Made by a program: the position numbers and the translations under genes
NCBI GenBank assembly: GCA_964430245.1
Contig: CAYSEW010000021.1
Span: forward strand, 1-52,254
Direction of reading: 5' to 3'
Length of the DNA: 52,254 nucleotides
DNA from: CAYSEW01 sp964430245
GTDB taxonomy: Bacteria; Bacteroidota; Bacteroidia; Flavobacteriales_D; Parvicellaceae
The notes under the pieces: model-generated
What the model was told of the DNA's origin: nothing
Database searches by the model: none
The model's input: only the letters and a program-made list of their open reading frames with translations
Part shown: positions 17,013 through 25,953 of the stretch, in pieces
How the letters are laid out: each line of letters starts with the position of its first letter
Position numbering within the stretch: position 1 is the stretch's first letter

Positions 17013-17765
17013 ATGAAAAGACTATTACTTATAATATTCACATCAGGTTTATTCACATTTAATTTAAATGCTCAATGTACACCTGATCCTCTTTATGCAG
17101 ATTCAATATATGGCGCATGGCCAGATACTGTAACTAATTTTGTTTCAGGTCAAGTAGGAGTTGCTTATTCTCAAGTACTTGATTTCAAATTACCTTTAGA
17201 TGCAGGTGATGTAGATCCTGGATTTGCTGGGGTACCTGTAGATTCTGCAGTTCTTACTCAAGTTACTGGTCTACCTGCTGGATTAAGTTATACTTGTAAT
17301 AATACTGCATGTAGCTGGTTAGGTGGTGAACAAGGTTGTGCTACTCTTGAAGGAACGCCAACTACATCTGGTTCTTATGATATAACTATTACACTTGATG
17401 GTTGGGTTACTGTCTTTTTTCAACCATTTTCTCAAGTACTTACTTTTACAGGCTATGTAATTGATATTAATCCTGCTGGAATTGAAACAATAGCTGTTAA
17501 TAATGAGACCTTTATTTTAAATCAAAATTTTCCAAATCCAACTAATGGCAATACGACTATACAATTTATTGCAGGAAATGGAAACAATGTAACTTTCACA
17601 ATTAGCAATTTATTAGGGGATATTTTAGTAAATGATATAATCACTACTAAAAAAGGAGTTAACACCATTGATCTAGATATTAGTAATTATCCTGATGGTG
17701 TATATTTATACTCAATTTCCAACGGAAAAAATAAATTAACAAAAAGAATGATTATCAATAAATAA
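17013..17765 (+). CDS. Secreted protein with type IX secretion C-terminal sorting domain
   Basis: 250 residues. A signal peptide ends at about residue 20 (NLNAQ). The middle (about 21-160) is Gly/Thr/Val-rich with Cys in TCNNTACSWLGGEQGC and TPTTSGSYDITI, suggesting an Ig-like fold such as those binding cell-surface ligands. The last 80 residues are a type A T9SS sorting domain: LNQNFPNPTNGNTTIQF, then VYLYSISNGKNKLTKRMIINK. The domain directs passage through the type IX system to the cell surface, where it is cleaved. No enzymatic motif is visible. A strong terminator follows at 17785. Confidence 0.88.
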   Translation: MKRLLLIIFTSGLFTFNLNAQCTPDPLYADSIYGAWPDTVTNFVSGQVGVAYSQVLDFKLPLDAGDVDPGFAGVPVDSAVLTQVTGLPAGLSYTCNNTACSWLGGEQGCATLEGTPTTSGSYDITITLDGWVTVFFQPFSQVLTFTGYVIDINPAGIETIAVNNETFILNQNFPNPTNGNTTIQFIAGNGNNVTFTISNLLGDILVNDIITTKKGVNTIDLDISNYPDGVYLYSISNGKNKLTKRMIINK

Positions 17766-17784
17766 TATTTATAACCTTTTATAG

Positions 17785-17811
17785 AATCCCGCTTTTTGCG
17801 GGATTTTTTTT
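17785..17811 (+). terminator. Intrinsic terminator after the T9SS cargo gene
   Basis: AATCCCGC and GCGGGATT form an 8-bp perfect stem around a loop of five T, followed by a run of eight or more T. It ends only a few bases before the TTG start of the RNase Z gene, so that gene must have a promoter overlapping the terminator, or rely on read-through. Confidence 0.88.
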
Positions 17812-17814
17812 GCA

Positions 17815-18732
17815 TTGAAATTTAATGTTACCATATTAGGATCAGGAAGTGCTCTTCCTACTTTATTCAAAAATCCTACTTCTCAATTTATAAATGTTCA
17901 GGAAAGATTTTTATTAATTGACTGTGGTGAAGGAACTCAATTACAATTAAGAAAATTAAAATTAAAGTTCCAGAAAATCGATCATATATTTATTAGCCAT
18001 TTACATGGAGATCACTACCTAGGGTTAATTGGCTTATTATCCTCATTTCATTTATTGGGCAGAAAGAAACCAATAAATATTTATGCTCCGTTAGGTTTAA
18101 AAAAAATACTAGACTCTCATTTTAAAGTAAGTCATTCAAAACCTAGTTTCAAAATTATCTTCAATGCTACAAACATGGAGGGCCTTAATTTATTATTTGA
18201 AGATAAAATAATGAAGGTATTTTCATTTCCATTGAATCATAGGATAGATTGCTGTGGATTTCTTATAAGAGAGAAAATGAGGCTAAGAGGCATCAATAAA
18301 GAAGCAATTAATAAGTATGGAATTTCAGTAAAAGATATCCATTCAATTAAAAATGGAGATGATTATCAATTCAAAAACAAACTGATTCCTAACTCAGAAA
18401 TCACCACAGACCCACCTATACCGAGATCATATGCCTTTTGTAGTGACACTAAATATGATGAATCAATCATTGATTTTATTAAAAATGTAGACCTTTTATA
18501 TCATGAGGCTACTTTTTTGGAACAAATGAAAAAAAGAGCCCTTGAAACATTTCATTCAACAGCAATCGAAGCAGCTACTATAGCTACAAAAGCCAATGTA
18601 AAGAAACTCTTATTAGGTCATTATTCAGCTAGATATAAAGATGTGTCTGCTTTTGAAGATGAAGCTAAAGGAGTATTTAAAAATGTTATTGCAGTAAATG
18701 ATGGTGATTCGTTTGATATTGAAACCTTATAA
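17815..18732 (+). CDS. rnz: Ribonuclease Z (tRNA 3'-end endonuclease)
   Basis: 305 residues, short-form tRNase Z. The metallo-beta-lactamase zinc motif is HLHGDH at residues 62-67 (SHLHGDHYLGL). The start VTILGSGSALPTLFKNPTSQ, the exosite-like stretch ITTDPPIPRSYAFCSDTKYD and the late His in GHYSARYKD are typical. It cuts the 3' trailer from tRNA precursors. The start is TTG, giving the usual MKFNVTILG opening; it begins 4 bases after the T-run of the preceding terminator. Confidence 0.93.
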   Translation: MKFNVTILGSGSALPTLFKNPTSQFINVQERFLLIDCGEGTQLQLRKLKLKFQKIDHIFISHLHGDHYLGLIGLLSSFHLLGRKKPINIYAPLGLKKILDSHFKVSHSKPSFKIIFNATNMEGLNLLFEDKIMKVFSFPLNHRIDCCGFLIREKMRLRGINKEAINKYGISVKDIHSIKNGDDYQFKNKLIPNSEITTDPPIPRSYAFCSDTKYDESIIDFIKNVDLLYHEATFLEQMKKRALETFHSTAIEAATIATKANVKKLLLGHYSARYKDVSAFEDEAKGVFKNVIAVNDGDSFDIETL

Positions 18733-18768
18733 AAATGTAACATTTATTATTTTTTTCGTTATTTAATT

Positions 18769-20316
18769 ATGAAAAGTTTCTTTCTATTAGTATTGACCTT
18801 GTATCTAAATAATATGTATTCAAAAGAAAAGGAATACTTTAATGATTGCAAGCCTATAAAAGAAGATTTCTTGTGGCTATTAGATCATGAATTGAGTAAT
18901 ATTGAATACAGGGAGTTCATTAATTCAGACAACAGCTATAAAAAATATTTACCTGACACAACCTGCTGGAATAAGAAAATAGGTATGAACGAACCTTATG
19001 AAAAGTATTATTTCAGGCATCCTGCTTACAATAATTATCCAGTAGTTGGTATATCTAAAGAAAGTGCCATAAAATATTGTTCATGGCTAACATCAAAAAT
19101 CAATAAAAACCTTAAAAATGATCTAGATCATCCTGTGAAAAAAGTAATAGTAAGACTCCCTAATTATAGAGAATGGAAGACTGCTGCACAAGGTGGCTTG
19201 TCTGAGTGGAACCAGCTTCCATGGGATGGAAATTCATTGAGATTTGAAGAGGGTAAAAACAAGGGTAAATTCAGATTAAATTTTAAAAGGTCTGAGGGAG
19301 ACTTTATGGGAGTTGCCGGCAATTTAAATGACATGGCTGATATAACAGCACCTGTTAAAAGTTACTTACCAAATGGCTATGGGCTATATAATATGTGTGG
19401 AAATGTTTCCGAATTAGTTTCAGATAAAAATTTTGCTTTTGGAGGTAATTGGTTTTCATTAGGTTATGATGTTACCATTAACTCAAAAATTAAAGAAGAA
19501 ATTTCTCCTCTTATTGGGTTTAGATATATCATTGAAGTTGTTGAATGGAAACCTGTAAAAACAAAGAAACTTAACTCACTGAGTAAAAAATATTTTAAAA
19601 AATTTAAACCTATTAATGACTCATTATTTATGATGGAGCATGAAGTAACTAATAAAATTTATAACCTTTTCACTGAATCTACAGGTCATAAAAGACCAGA
19701 TTCAAGTTTATGGGAAAACAAATTTTGGTATTCGAATCAATATACTATAAAATACCATTGGCATCCAGATTATTCAAATTATCCAGTTGTCAATATCTCC
19801 AGAGATGATGTTCTCAGCTTTATTGAATGGATTGAAGTTCAATATAATATAATTCATAAACAAAATGTTCAATTTGGTCTTCCTAATGAAGAAGAGTGGG
19901 TTAATGCATCCAATAATCATCCATCAAAAACAGCTAATTACCCGTGGGGTGGACCTTATATCAGAAATAGTAAAGGACAGTATTTATGTAATTTTAGAGT
20001 TTATCCAGAACTTTTTACCAAATATGACAGTGAGGGCAATATTTCTTATAAAATCCCTGATAATAATGACCCAATGCTAGGTGCTGACCTAGATGGCTAT
20101 CCTATTATAGCTCCTATTAAATCATATTTTTCAAATACAAATGGTTTATATGACATGTCAGGTAATGTTTCAGAAATGATAAAGAATTCAGATTTCACCA
20201 AAGGCGGTTCATGGGATAGTGAAATGAATTATGTACAAATAAATAGTAAAGAATATCAAGCTGGTCCTGATCCTGAAATAGGGTTTAGATTAATAATGAT
20301 AAAAAGTAGTGAATAA
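18769..20316 (+). CDS. Secreted protein with two tandem formylglycine-enzyme-like (SUMF1) domains, GldJ/GldK-related
   Basis: 515 residues with an N-terminal signal sequence (about 1-18). Two copies of the same fold follow: about residues 25-262 and 280-512. Each has an opening of the type MxEHExxNxxYxxF, a YPVVxIS step, an RLPNYREW or GLPNEEEW helix, a GLY(N/D)MxGNVSE motif, a GGNW or GGSW step and a closing GFRxI. The cysteine pair that makes true formylglycine enzymes catalytic is absent after both GGxW steps, so the fold is structural, as in the gliding/T9SS lipoproteins GldJ and GldK. No lipobox cysteine is seen. It overlaps the mnmD start by 8 bases. Confidence 0.8.
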   Translation: MKSFFLLVLTLYLNNMYSKEKEYFNDCKPIKEDFLWLLDHELSNIEYREFINSDNSYKKYLPDTTCWNKKIGMNEPYEKYYFRHPAYNNYPVVGISKESAIKYCSWLTSKINKNLKNDLDHPVKKVIVRLPNYREWKTAAQGGLSEWNQLPWDGNSLRFEEGKNKGKFRLNFKRSEGDFMGVAGNLNDMADITAPVKSYLPNGYGLYNMCGNVSELVSDKNFAFGGNWFSLGYDVTINSKIKEEISPLIGFRYIIEVVEWKPVKTKKLNSLSKKYFKKFKPINDSLFMMEHEVTNKIYNLFTESTGHKRPDSSLWENKFWYSNQYTIKYHWHPDYSNYPVVNISRDDVLSFIEWIEVQYNIIHKQNVQFGLPNEEEWVNASNNHPSKTANYPWGGPYIRNSKGQYLCNFRVYPELFTKYDSEGNISYKIPDNNDPMLGADLDGYPIIAPIKSYFSNTNGLYDMSGNVSEMIKNSDFTKGGSWDSEMNYVQINSKEYQAGPDPEIGFRLIMIKSSE

Positions 20317-20995
20317 GCTAATCAACCATACCCAATTAATTAAATCTAAAGATGGTAGTCATAGTATATATCGATCTGATATTGATGAGCAGTATCATTC
20401 CATACATGGTGCAATACAAGAATCTAAACATGTTTTCATCAATGCTGGCCTGTTAGATCATATAAATACAACAACAACAGACAAGATTTCTATATTAGAA
20501 ATAGGATTTGGCACTGGATTAAATGCCTTTTTAACTTCTATTTTTATAAAAAAAGCTGAAATAAATTGCATAGTAGATTACCATACATTAGAACCACATC
20601 CATTACCAAATGATTTAATTGAGCAGCTTAATTACCCTAATTCAATTGATGAAAAAGAAGAATTTTTAAATCTCCATTTATCTTCTTGGGAAAACAGAAC
20701 AAAGATTCATCAACATTTTTATTTGATGAAAAATAAATTAAAACTAGAAGATTATAACACTAATTTACAATTCGACATCATATACTATGATGCTTTTGGT
20801 CCAAACTCCCAAAAAGAAATGTGGGAGCTAAAACAATTTAATAAGTTATTTGATTTAACTAAAAAAAATGGGAGATTGGTAACTTATTGTGCAAAAGGAC
20901 AGGTGAGAAGAGATCTTCAGAGTGCTGGCTATCAAATACAAAGATTAGCGGGTCCTGTTGGAAAAAGAGAAATGCTAAGGGCGATTAAGTATTAA
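20309..20995 (+). CDS. mnmD: tRNA 5-methylaminomethyl-2-thiouridine methyltransferase (MnmD-type)
   Basis: 228 residues matching the stand-alone MnmC N-terminal (DUF752) methyltransferase. Landmarks are DEQYHSIHGAIQESKHVFINAGL, the SAM loop LEIGFGTGLNAFLT, YYDAFGPNSQKEMW, the C-terminal TYCAKGQVRRDLQSAGYQI and GPVGKREMLRA. It completes mnm5s2U at the tRNA wobble position; the FAD-dependent MnmC domain is missing, as is usual in Bacteroidota. The start is GTG inside the last codons of the preceding gene, implying coupling. Its stop overlaps the stop of the leftward methyltransferase gene. Confidence 0.88.
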   Translation: MNKLINHTQLIKSKDGSHSIYRSDIDEQYHSIHGAIQESKHVFINAGLLDHINTTTTDKISILEIGFGTGLNAFLTSIFIKKAEINCIVDYHTLEPHPLPNDLIEQLNYPNSIDEKEEFLNLHLSSWENRTKIHQHFYLMKNKLKLEDYNTNLQFDIIYYDAFGPNSQKEMWELKQFNKLFDLTKKNGRLVTYCAKGQVRRDLQSAGYQIQRLAGPVGKREMLRAIKY

Positions 20996-21543
20996 TTACT
21001 ACAATTATATACAAATGCAGGGGGTAAATTTAATGGAGTGAATTGTATATCAATATTCTCAAATTTTGATTGAAGTAATTTTTTTGCATTTAAAGAATAT
21101 TGAAACTGTACATAAGTGCCATTTTGGTCAAGGATAGCTACAACGGAGTTTAATATATTTTCTTTTACTTCATTAGGAATAACTGCTAGGGGTAAAGATG
21201 AAATCACTACATGCGCTTTCTGGATTTTTTCCTTTGATAAATAATGACTCATTTTTTCTGCACTATCATTAATAATCCTAATTCTTTTGTCTTGAAACTT
21301 AGAATTAAGTTGGTCATAAAAAACAGTATTAATCTCGAAAGAGAACAGGTTAGATTTATCTGTCATTCTATTTAATATCTCAGCAGTAAATATTCCTGTT
21401 CCTGGGCCTAATTCAATAATATTTAGATCTTTAGAGAAATCAATCTTTTTGAGCATTTTTCGCATTAGAAATTTTGAGCTAGGAGCTATAGCGCCTACCA
21501 TTTTCCTTTCTTTAATAAATTCTGATAAAAATGCTCTTTTCAT
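20992..21543 (-). CDS. SAM-dependent methyltransferase, phospholipid N-methyltransferase-like
   Basis: 183 residues. The N-terminal FLSEFIKERKMVGAIAPSS followed by the SAM motif IIELGPGTGIFTAEIL is the pattern of PmtA-like proteins related to rRNA adenine dimethylases. FSFEIN is motif II, and VVISSLPLAVIP takes the place of the catalytic loop. PmtA methylates phosphatidylethanolamine, but short Bacteroidota members are uncharacterised, so the substrate is uncertain. It is convergent with mnmD (4-base overlap of the ends) and divergent from the TPR/PD40 operon. Confidence 0.75.
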   Translation of the reverse strand: MKRAFLSEFIKERKMVGAIAPSSKFLMRKMLKKIDFSKDLNIIELGPGTGIFTAEILNRMTDKSNLFSFEINTVFYDQLNSKFQDKRIRIINDSAEKMSHYLSKEKIQKAHVVISSLPLAVIPNEVKENILNSVVAILDQNGTYVQFQYSLNAKKLLQSKFENIDIQFTPLNLPPAFVYNCSN

Positions 21544-21636
21544 TAATTATTTAAATTAAAAAAACAAATATAACATCTTACCAATTAGTGATGTCATTAG
21601 GTAATGTAAACTTTAGGTATAATCTAAAATATCTAA

Positions 21637-21644
21637 TACTTTTG
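21637..21644 (+). promoter_or_regulatory. -7 element of the TPR/PD40-rhomboid operon
   Basis: TACTTTTG matches TAnnTTTG; a weak TTTA at 21612-21615 sits 21 bases upstream as a possible -33 box. The ATG follows 21 bases later. Confidence 0.5.
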
Positions 21645-21665
21645 TAATCAAATAAATCGTGAATT

Positions 21666-23207
21666 ATGAAAATAGCAATTTCAACAGTTTTTGTATTAGT
21701 TGTCAATCTACTATTTGGACAAGATAGTAAACTTGCAGAAAATTATTTTATTGATGGTAATTATTCTGCCGCATTAAATGAATATGAAATTTTAATTACT
21801 GAAGATCCCGAAAATATAGACTATAATTATAATCTAGCTGTGTGCTATATCAACACTAATGATGATAAATCAAGAGCTATTCCTTATTTGGAATTTTTAG
21901 TGAAGGATCCGAAAATAATTCCTGACACCTGGTATTTACTAGGAAGGGCATATCATTTTGGTTATCAATTTAACAAAGCAATTCAAGCTTATCAAAAATT
22001 CCTTGAAACTGGAAAAGGTAGCCTAATGAATAGAGATAATGCACCACTACAAATTGAATATTGTGAAAACGCCAAAGAAATCATGAAATTTCCTTTAAGT
22101 GTTTCATTTGAAAACTTAGGAAAAAATATTAATACAAAATTTGCTGACTATTTTCCATTTATTCCTGTTAATGAATCTTTTATTTTATTCAATTCTAATA
22201 GAAATACTGAAGCTATTGAATTACCAGACGGTTCTTATGCATCCAATGTATATATATCAGAAGTAAAAGAGGGGAAATATCAAAAGGCCCAACCAGTTTC
22301 TAAAATCAATACTCCTGAAGGTTCTGAGGAGATTGTTGGTTTAAAAAGTAATGGTGAAAAAGCAATTATCTATGTGAATGATTTTTCTGATTATGGAGAT
22401 TTATATGATTGTAAGATCAATAACTTAGAATTTGGTTCATTGGTTAAATTAGATAAGAATGTTAATACTAAAAACTCTGAAATTGCTGCTTGTATTACCA
22501 ATGATGAATCCAAATTATTTTTTGCTAGCGATAAACCAGATGGTTATGGTGGAATAGATATTTATTTATGTCAAAAACTACCCAATGGGAAATGGAGTAT
22601 GCCTCAAAACCTAGGCCCAACGATCAACACAAAATATGATGAAGATTTTCCCAATATTTCACCTGACGGTAAAACACTCTACTTTTCGTCAAAGGGGCAT
22701 ACAAGTATGGGTGGTTATGATATATTTTCTGCAACATGGGATGATTCAAAAAAGAAATTTTTAGGAATTCAAAATTTAGGATACCCTATAAATACTCCAG
22801 AAGACAATATGAATTTTAGGATTTCCGAGTCTGGAAAATATGGTTATATATCTGCTATCAGAAATGATAGTTATGGAAACCTTGATATCTATAGAGTTCA
22901 GTTTAAAAGTGTTGAACCAAGATATACCGTTATTAAAGGAATTATTTCAACTACTAGTAGCATTACTGAATTAGAGGATGTATATATCCAGATTACTGAT
23001 CAAGAAACCGATGAAATCTATGGTGATTATGCTCCAAATGACATTAGCATGAGGTATGTGATTATCCTTCCTCCTGGAAAATACAACATGTATATTAGCG
23101 CTATGGATCATGAAGATATCTTTGAGGAGATAGAAATATATGATAAAGCCTCTTACAAACATGAAGTAGATAAAAACATTCTTCTAACTCCGACTACTGA
23201 TAATTAA
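21666..23207 (+). CDS. TPR and PD40 (WD40-like) repeat envelope protein, without OmpA domain
   Basis: 513 residues. A signal peptide ends near residue 18 (LLFGQ). TPR-like helices cover about 20-135 (NYSAALNEYEILITEDPENIDYNYNLAVCY, PDTWYLLGRAYHFGYQFNKAIQAYQKFL). PD40 beta-propeller blades cover about 150-415, for instance FFASDKPDGYGGIDIYLC and PNISPDGKTLYFSSKG. A last beta-sandwich-like domain lies at about 420-505. This is the architecture of the T9SS periplasmic protein PorE and its relatives, but the OmpA peptidoglycan-binding domain that ends those proteins is missing. It is the first gene of an operon: the rhomboid ATG shares one base with its stop. Confidence 0.82.
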   Translation: MKIAISTVFVLVVNLLFGQDSKLAENYFIDGNYSAALNEYEILITEDPENIDYNYNLAVCYINTNDDKSRAIPYLEFLVKDPKIIPDTWYLLGRAYHFGYQFNKAIQAYQKFLETGKGSLMNRDNAPLQIEYCENAKEIMKFPLSVSFENLGKNINTKFADYFPFIPVNESFILFNSNRNTEAIELPDGSYASNVYISEVKEGKYQKAQPVSKINTPEGSEEIVGLKSNGEKAIIYVNDFSDYGDLYDCKINNLEFGSLVKLDKNVNTKNSEIAACITNDESKLFFASDKPDGYGGIDIYLCQKLPNGKWSMPQNLGPTINTKYDEDFPNISPDGKTLYFSSKGHTSMGGYDIFSATWDDSKKKFLGIQNLGYPINTPEDNMNFRISESGKYGYISAIRNDSYGNLDIYRVQFKSVEPRYTVIKGIISTTSSITELEDVYIQITDQETDEIYGDYAPNDISMRYVIILPPGKYNMYISAMDHEDIFEEIEIYDKASYKHEVDKNILLTPTTDN

Positions 23208-23839
23208 TGACCATTTCAATTACATTGGTTATTATTATAATTACTGTTATTATTTCAATTTTAGCATTTAATGATAATAACCTTAAATACAAACTTACAT
23301 TTTCACCTTATTCTTATTTACACCATAATAAATTTTGGTTAGTTTTTACACATGGATTTATACATGCAGATTATCTACATCTAGCATTCAATATGTATGT
23401 TTTATACATGTTCGGTATTTATATTGAAGCTTACTTTTTAGCTACGAGCTCAATTGGGTTTATTTTCTTTCTCTCTCTATATCTTGGAGGAATGGTATTT
23501 GCGACTTTACCATCAATTATTAAACATAGAGATAACCCTAACTATTTAAGTTTAGGTGCTTCAGGTGCAGTTTCTGCCATTGTATTTGCATTTATAATAA
23601 TAGAACCGCTTGCACCATTAGGTTTGATTATAATACCAGGTTTATCCATTCCTGGATTTATTTTTGGGTTACTTTATTTATTCGCAGAAAATTACATGAT
23701 TAAAAAGGGAGGGAGTAATATTGCTCATGATGCACATATTTCAGGTGCTATATTTGGACTTTTATTTATCGCTTTATACGATTATCGCATATATATCAAT
23801 TTCTTTGAATCAATCAATCAATACATAGGATTGTCTTAA
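23207..23839 (+). CDS. Rhomboid-family intramembrane serine protease
   Basis: 210 residues with six to seven predicted membrane segments. The catalytic dyad is Ser119 in LGASGAVSAIVF and His177 in AHDAHISGAIFG; the upstream HLAFNMYVLY (His58, Asn62) is the oxyanion-stabilising element. WLVFTHGFIHAD is also typical. It cleaves single-pass membrane proteins inside the bilayer; the substrate is unknown. Its ATG overlaps the stop of the TPR/PD40 gene by one base, so the two are translationally coupled. Confidence 0.92.
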   Translation: MTISITLVIIIITVIISILAFNDNNLKYKLTFSPYSYLHHNKFWLVFTHGFIHADYLHLAFNMYVLYMFGIYIEAYFLATSSIGFIFFLSLYLGGMVFATLPSIIKHRDNPNYLSLGASGAVSAIVFAFIIIEPLAPLGLIIIPGLSIPGFIFGLLYLFAENYMIKKGGSNIAHDAHISGAIFGLLFIALYDYRIYINFFESINQYIGLS

Positions 23840-23850
23840 ATAAAAATAAA

Positions 23851-24717
23851 TTGGAAAACAAAATTATCTTAAATGGAGAGCTCCTTAGCTCATCATCTCA
23901 ATATTTAAAAACAAATAGAGCTTTTCGTTATGGAGATGGATTATTTGAGTCGATTAAGGTCATAAATGGGACAGCCATATCAATTGATTATCATTACCAA
24001 CGAATTATTGCAGGATTGGAGGCTTTAAAGATTCAAAGTGATAGTTCATTTAGTTTACAAAATATTAAATCCCTTATTACTAAATTAATCAACCAAAATA
24101 AAATCGACAAGGGGGGTAAAATAAGACTCACGGTTTACAGAAATGGAAGTGGAACCTATTTACCAGACACTAATGATCTGTGCTATCTAATTGAAGCTGA
24201 AGAACATCCTTTAAATTACTATGAATTAAATAATAATGGAATCTCTATTGATGTATTTAAAGATCTATATAAACCTGTAAATTATATCTCTAAATTTAAA
24301 ACCCTTAATGGTTTATTATATGTATTAGCATCAGAGTTTGCTAAAAACAGCATGCTTGACGACTCATTGATAGTAAATGGTACTGGCAAAATTATTGAAG
24401 CTACATCTAGTAATATATTTATTGTTAGTAATGGTGTTCTTTACACACCTCCATTAGAAGATGGATGTGTAGGAGGAATAATGAGAATGATGGTCATTAA
24501 TACGGCATTATCAAATAATATTACTGTTTATGAAAATTCATTAACTCCTCAAAATCTATTGAATGCTGATGAGGTCTTTTTAACTAATACAATTAATGGT
24601 ATAAAATGGGTTAGGGGTTTTCAGCAAAAAAGATACTATAATGAAACTGCAAAAAAAATTGTAGATCTTATCAATGAACAGATCCTTAATTTTGAGAAGG
24701 GTCTGAAGGAAAATTAG
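23851..24717 (+). CDS. Class IV PLP aminotransferase (aminodeoxychorismate lyase or branched-chain aminotransferase type)
   Basis: 288 residues with the fold-type IV pattern: NRAFRYGDGLFESIKV, the PLP-binding Lys150 in KFKTLNGLLYVLA, IEATSSNIFIV and TPPLEDGCVGGIMR. The family includes IlvE, D-amino acid aminotransferase and PabC. The length and the KTLN motif fit the PabC-like group, which would pair with the PabA-type subunit at 3418, but substrate cannot be fixed from motifs. The start is TTG, 11 bases after the rhomboid stop; no better start exists. The 3' end overlaps the convergent yqgE gene by 32 bases. Confidence 0.85.
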   Translation: MENKIILNGELLSSSSQYLKTNRAFRYGDGLFESIKVINGTAISIDYHYQRIIAGLEALKIQSDSSFSLQNIKSLITKLINQNKIDKGGKIRLTVYRNGSGTYLPDTNDLCYLIEAEEHPLNYYELNNNGISIDVFKDLYKPVNYISKFKTLNGLLYVLASEFAKNSMLDDSLIVNGTGKIIEATSSNIFIVSNGVLYTPPLEDGCVGGIMRMMVINTALSNNITVYENSLTPQNLLNADEVFLTNTINGIKWVRGFQQKRYYNETAKKIVDLINEQILNFEKGLKEN

Positions 24718-25273
24718 AAACTAATTCATATTGTTTACCCATTTTATTTAATGTATTCTTCCATAATTGCTTATCTATAGCTAATAGATCTTTAGGGTTA
24801 AATTCAGAAGTAATCCAAGAGTGAGTTTCCATTTCATTGATTAGCTGATCTTCAGTCCATCCAGAATAGCCTAGAAAAAATCGTATGTTTTCTGAATTAA
24901 TAATCTTATCATTTATTAAGGATAAGATTTGTTCAAAATTACCGCCAAACCATAATCCAGGAAATAATTCCTGAGAATCATCAATACGTTCCCCCTGATC
25001 ATGCATATAGTATAAATTGTCTGGATGAACAGGCCCTCCATAAGAGATAATAAAATCATTTCTATCTAAACCATTTATTAATTCACTTAGATTAGCTGAG
25101 AGTACATGGTTCAATATAAATCCATAAGAACCTTCTTCATTGTGCTCACATAAAAAAATAACAGCTCTTTTGAAATTAGCATCCAACATAAAAGGTTCGG
25201 ATAATATAACCCTGCCTTTCATGGGTTTAAGCTTATTTAATTTTGATACATCTATATATTTATCTATATGCAT
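24686..25273 (-). CDS. YqgE/AlgH family protein
   Basis: 195 residues. Family landmarks are KGRVILSEPFMLDANFKRAVIFLCEHNEEGSYGFILN near the N-terminus (about 18-54), ISYGGPVHPDNLYYMH in the middle and RFFLGYSGWTEDQLINEM late. The fold is known but no biochemical role is agreed. The distal 32 bases overlap the convergent aminotransferase gene. It lies downstream of miaE on the same strand with an 80-base gap. Confidence 0.92.
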   Translation of the reverse strand: MHIDKYIDVSKLNKLKPMKGRVILSEPFMLDANFKRAVIFLCEHNEEGSYGFILNHVLSANLSELINGLDRNDFIISYGGPVHPDNLYYMHDQGERIDDSQELFPGLWFGGNFEQILSLINDKIINSENIRFFLGYSGWTEDQLINEMETHSWITSEFNPKDLLAIDKQLWKNTLNKMGKQYELVSNFPSDPSQN

Positions 25274-25353
25274 AACTTAAATGAAGATATACCCTAAAAT
25301 AAAGAAAATAAATGAAAAGCGTAAATATGTTTAAATTCTCTTATAGAAATGAA

Positions 25354-25944
25354 TCAATGAATAGCACATCTCCAAGGAAGACTTTCAGTAACTTCAGCTT
25401 CTTTAATTAAAATCTCTTCAACCCTGCTGTCAACCTCTTTTTCAGGAAAATAAACTTTAGCCATTTTTATAAATGAATCTATGTGCTCTAACTCCTGTAT
25501 GTGTAAATTTTTATAAAATTTAGCGATTTTAGGATCTTCGGAAACTTCACCAATTAATGCAAATCTTTCTGAACCACGAAGCTCAGCAATAGATGCAATA
25601 ATTAACCTATCCATAAATAATAAATCGCTATCAGACCTTAATATGGGCATTAATCCTTTTATATACGGATCTTTTTTAAAAACACCATTTAATGTATTTC
25701 CCCTATCTAAAATTAGTTGATGAACTTGCTTAAAATGCAAAAGTTCTTCAATAGATATTTGTATAAGCTCATCAATAATTTCATACCTGTTAGGGTATTT
25801 AGCTATTAATGATAAGCACATATTTGACACCTTTCTTTCTGCATCTGCATGATCCTGAAGAAATTCATCAATGCCATCAACTGCCTGATGAGCCCATTCA
25901 ATGGGTGTTTTATATTTTAATTCAAAAAGTAATTTAGTTTCCAT
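25354..25944 (-). CDS. miaE: tRNA-(ms2io6A37) hydroxylase
   Basis: 196 residues, a ferritin-like four-helix di-iron protein. EWAHQAVDGIDEFLQDHADAERK opens as in MiaE, and the iron ligands fall in EELLHFKQVH, AELRGSERF and QELEHIDSF. It hydroxylates the isopentenyl group on A37 of tRNAs using O2, downstream of MiaA and MiaB. The gene follows trkH on the same strand by 9 bases, so cotranscription is likely though no functional link is evident. Confidence 0.9.
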   Translation of the reverse strand: METKLLFELKYKTPIEWAHQAVDGIDEFLQDHADAERKVSNMCLSLIAKYPNRYEIIDELIQISIEELLHFKQVHQLILDRGNTLNGVFKKDPYIKGLMPILRSDSDLLFMDRLIIASIAELRGSERFALIGEVSEDPKIAKFYKNLHIQELEHIDSFIKMAKVYFPEKEVDSRVEEILIKEAEVTESLPWRCAIH

Positions 25945-25953
25945 AAAATAGAT

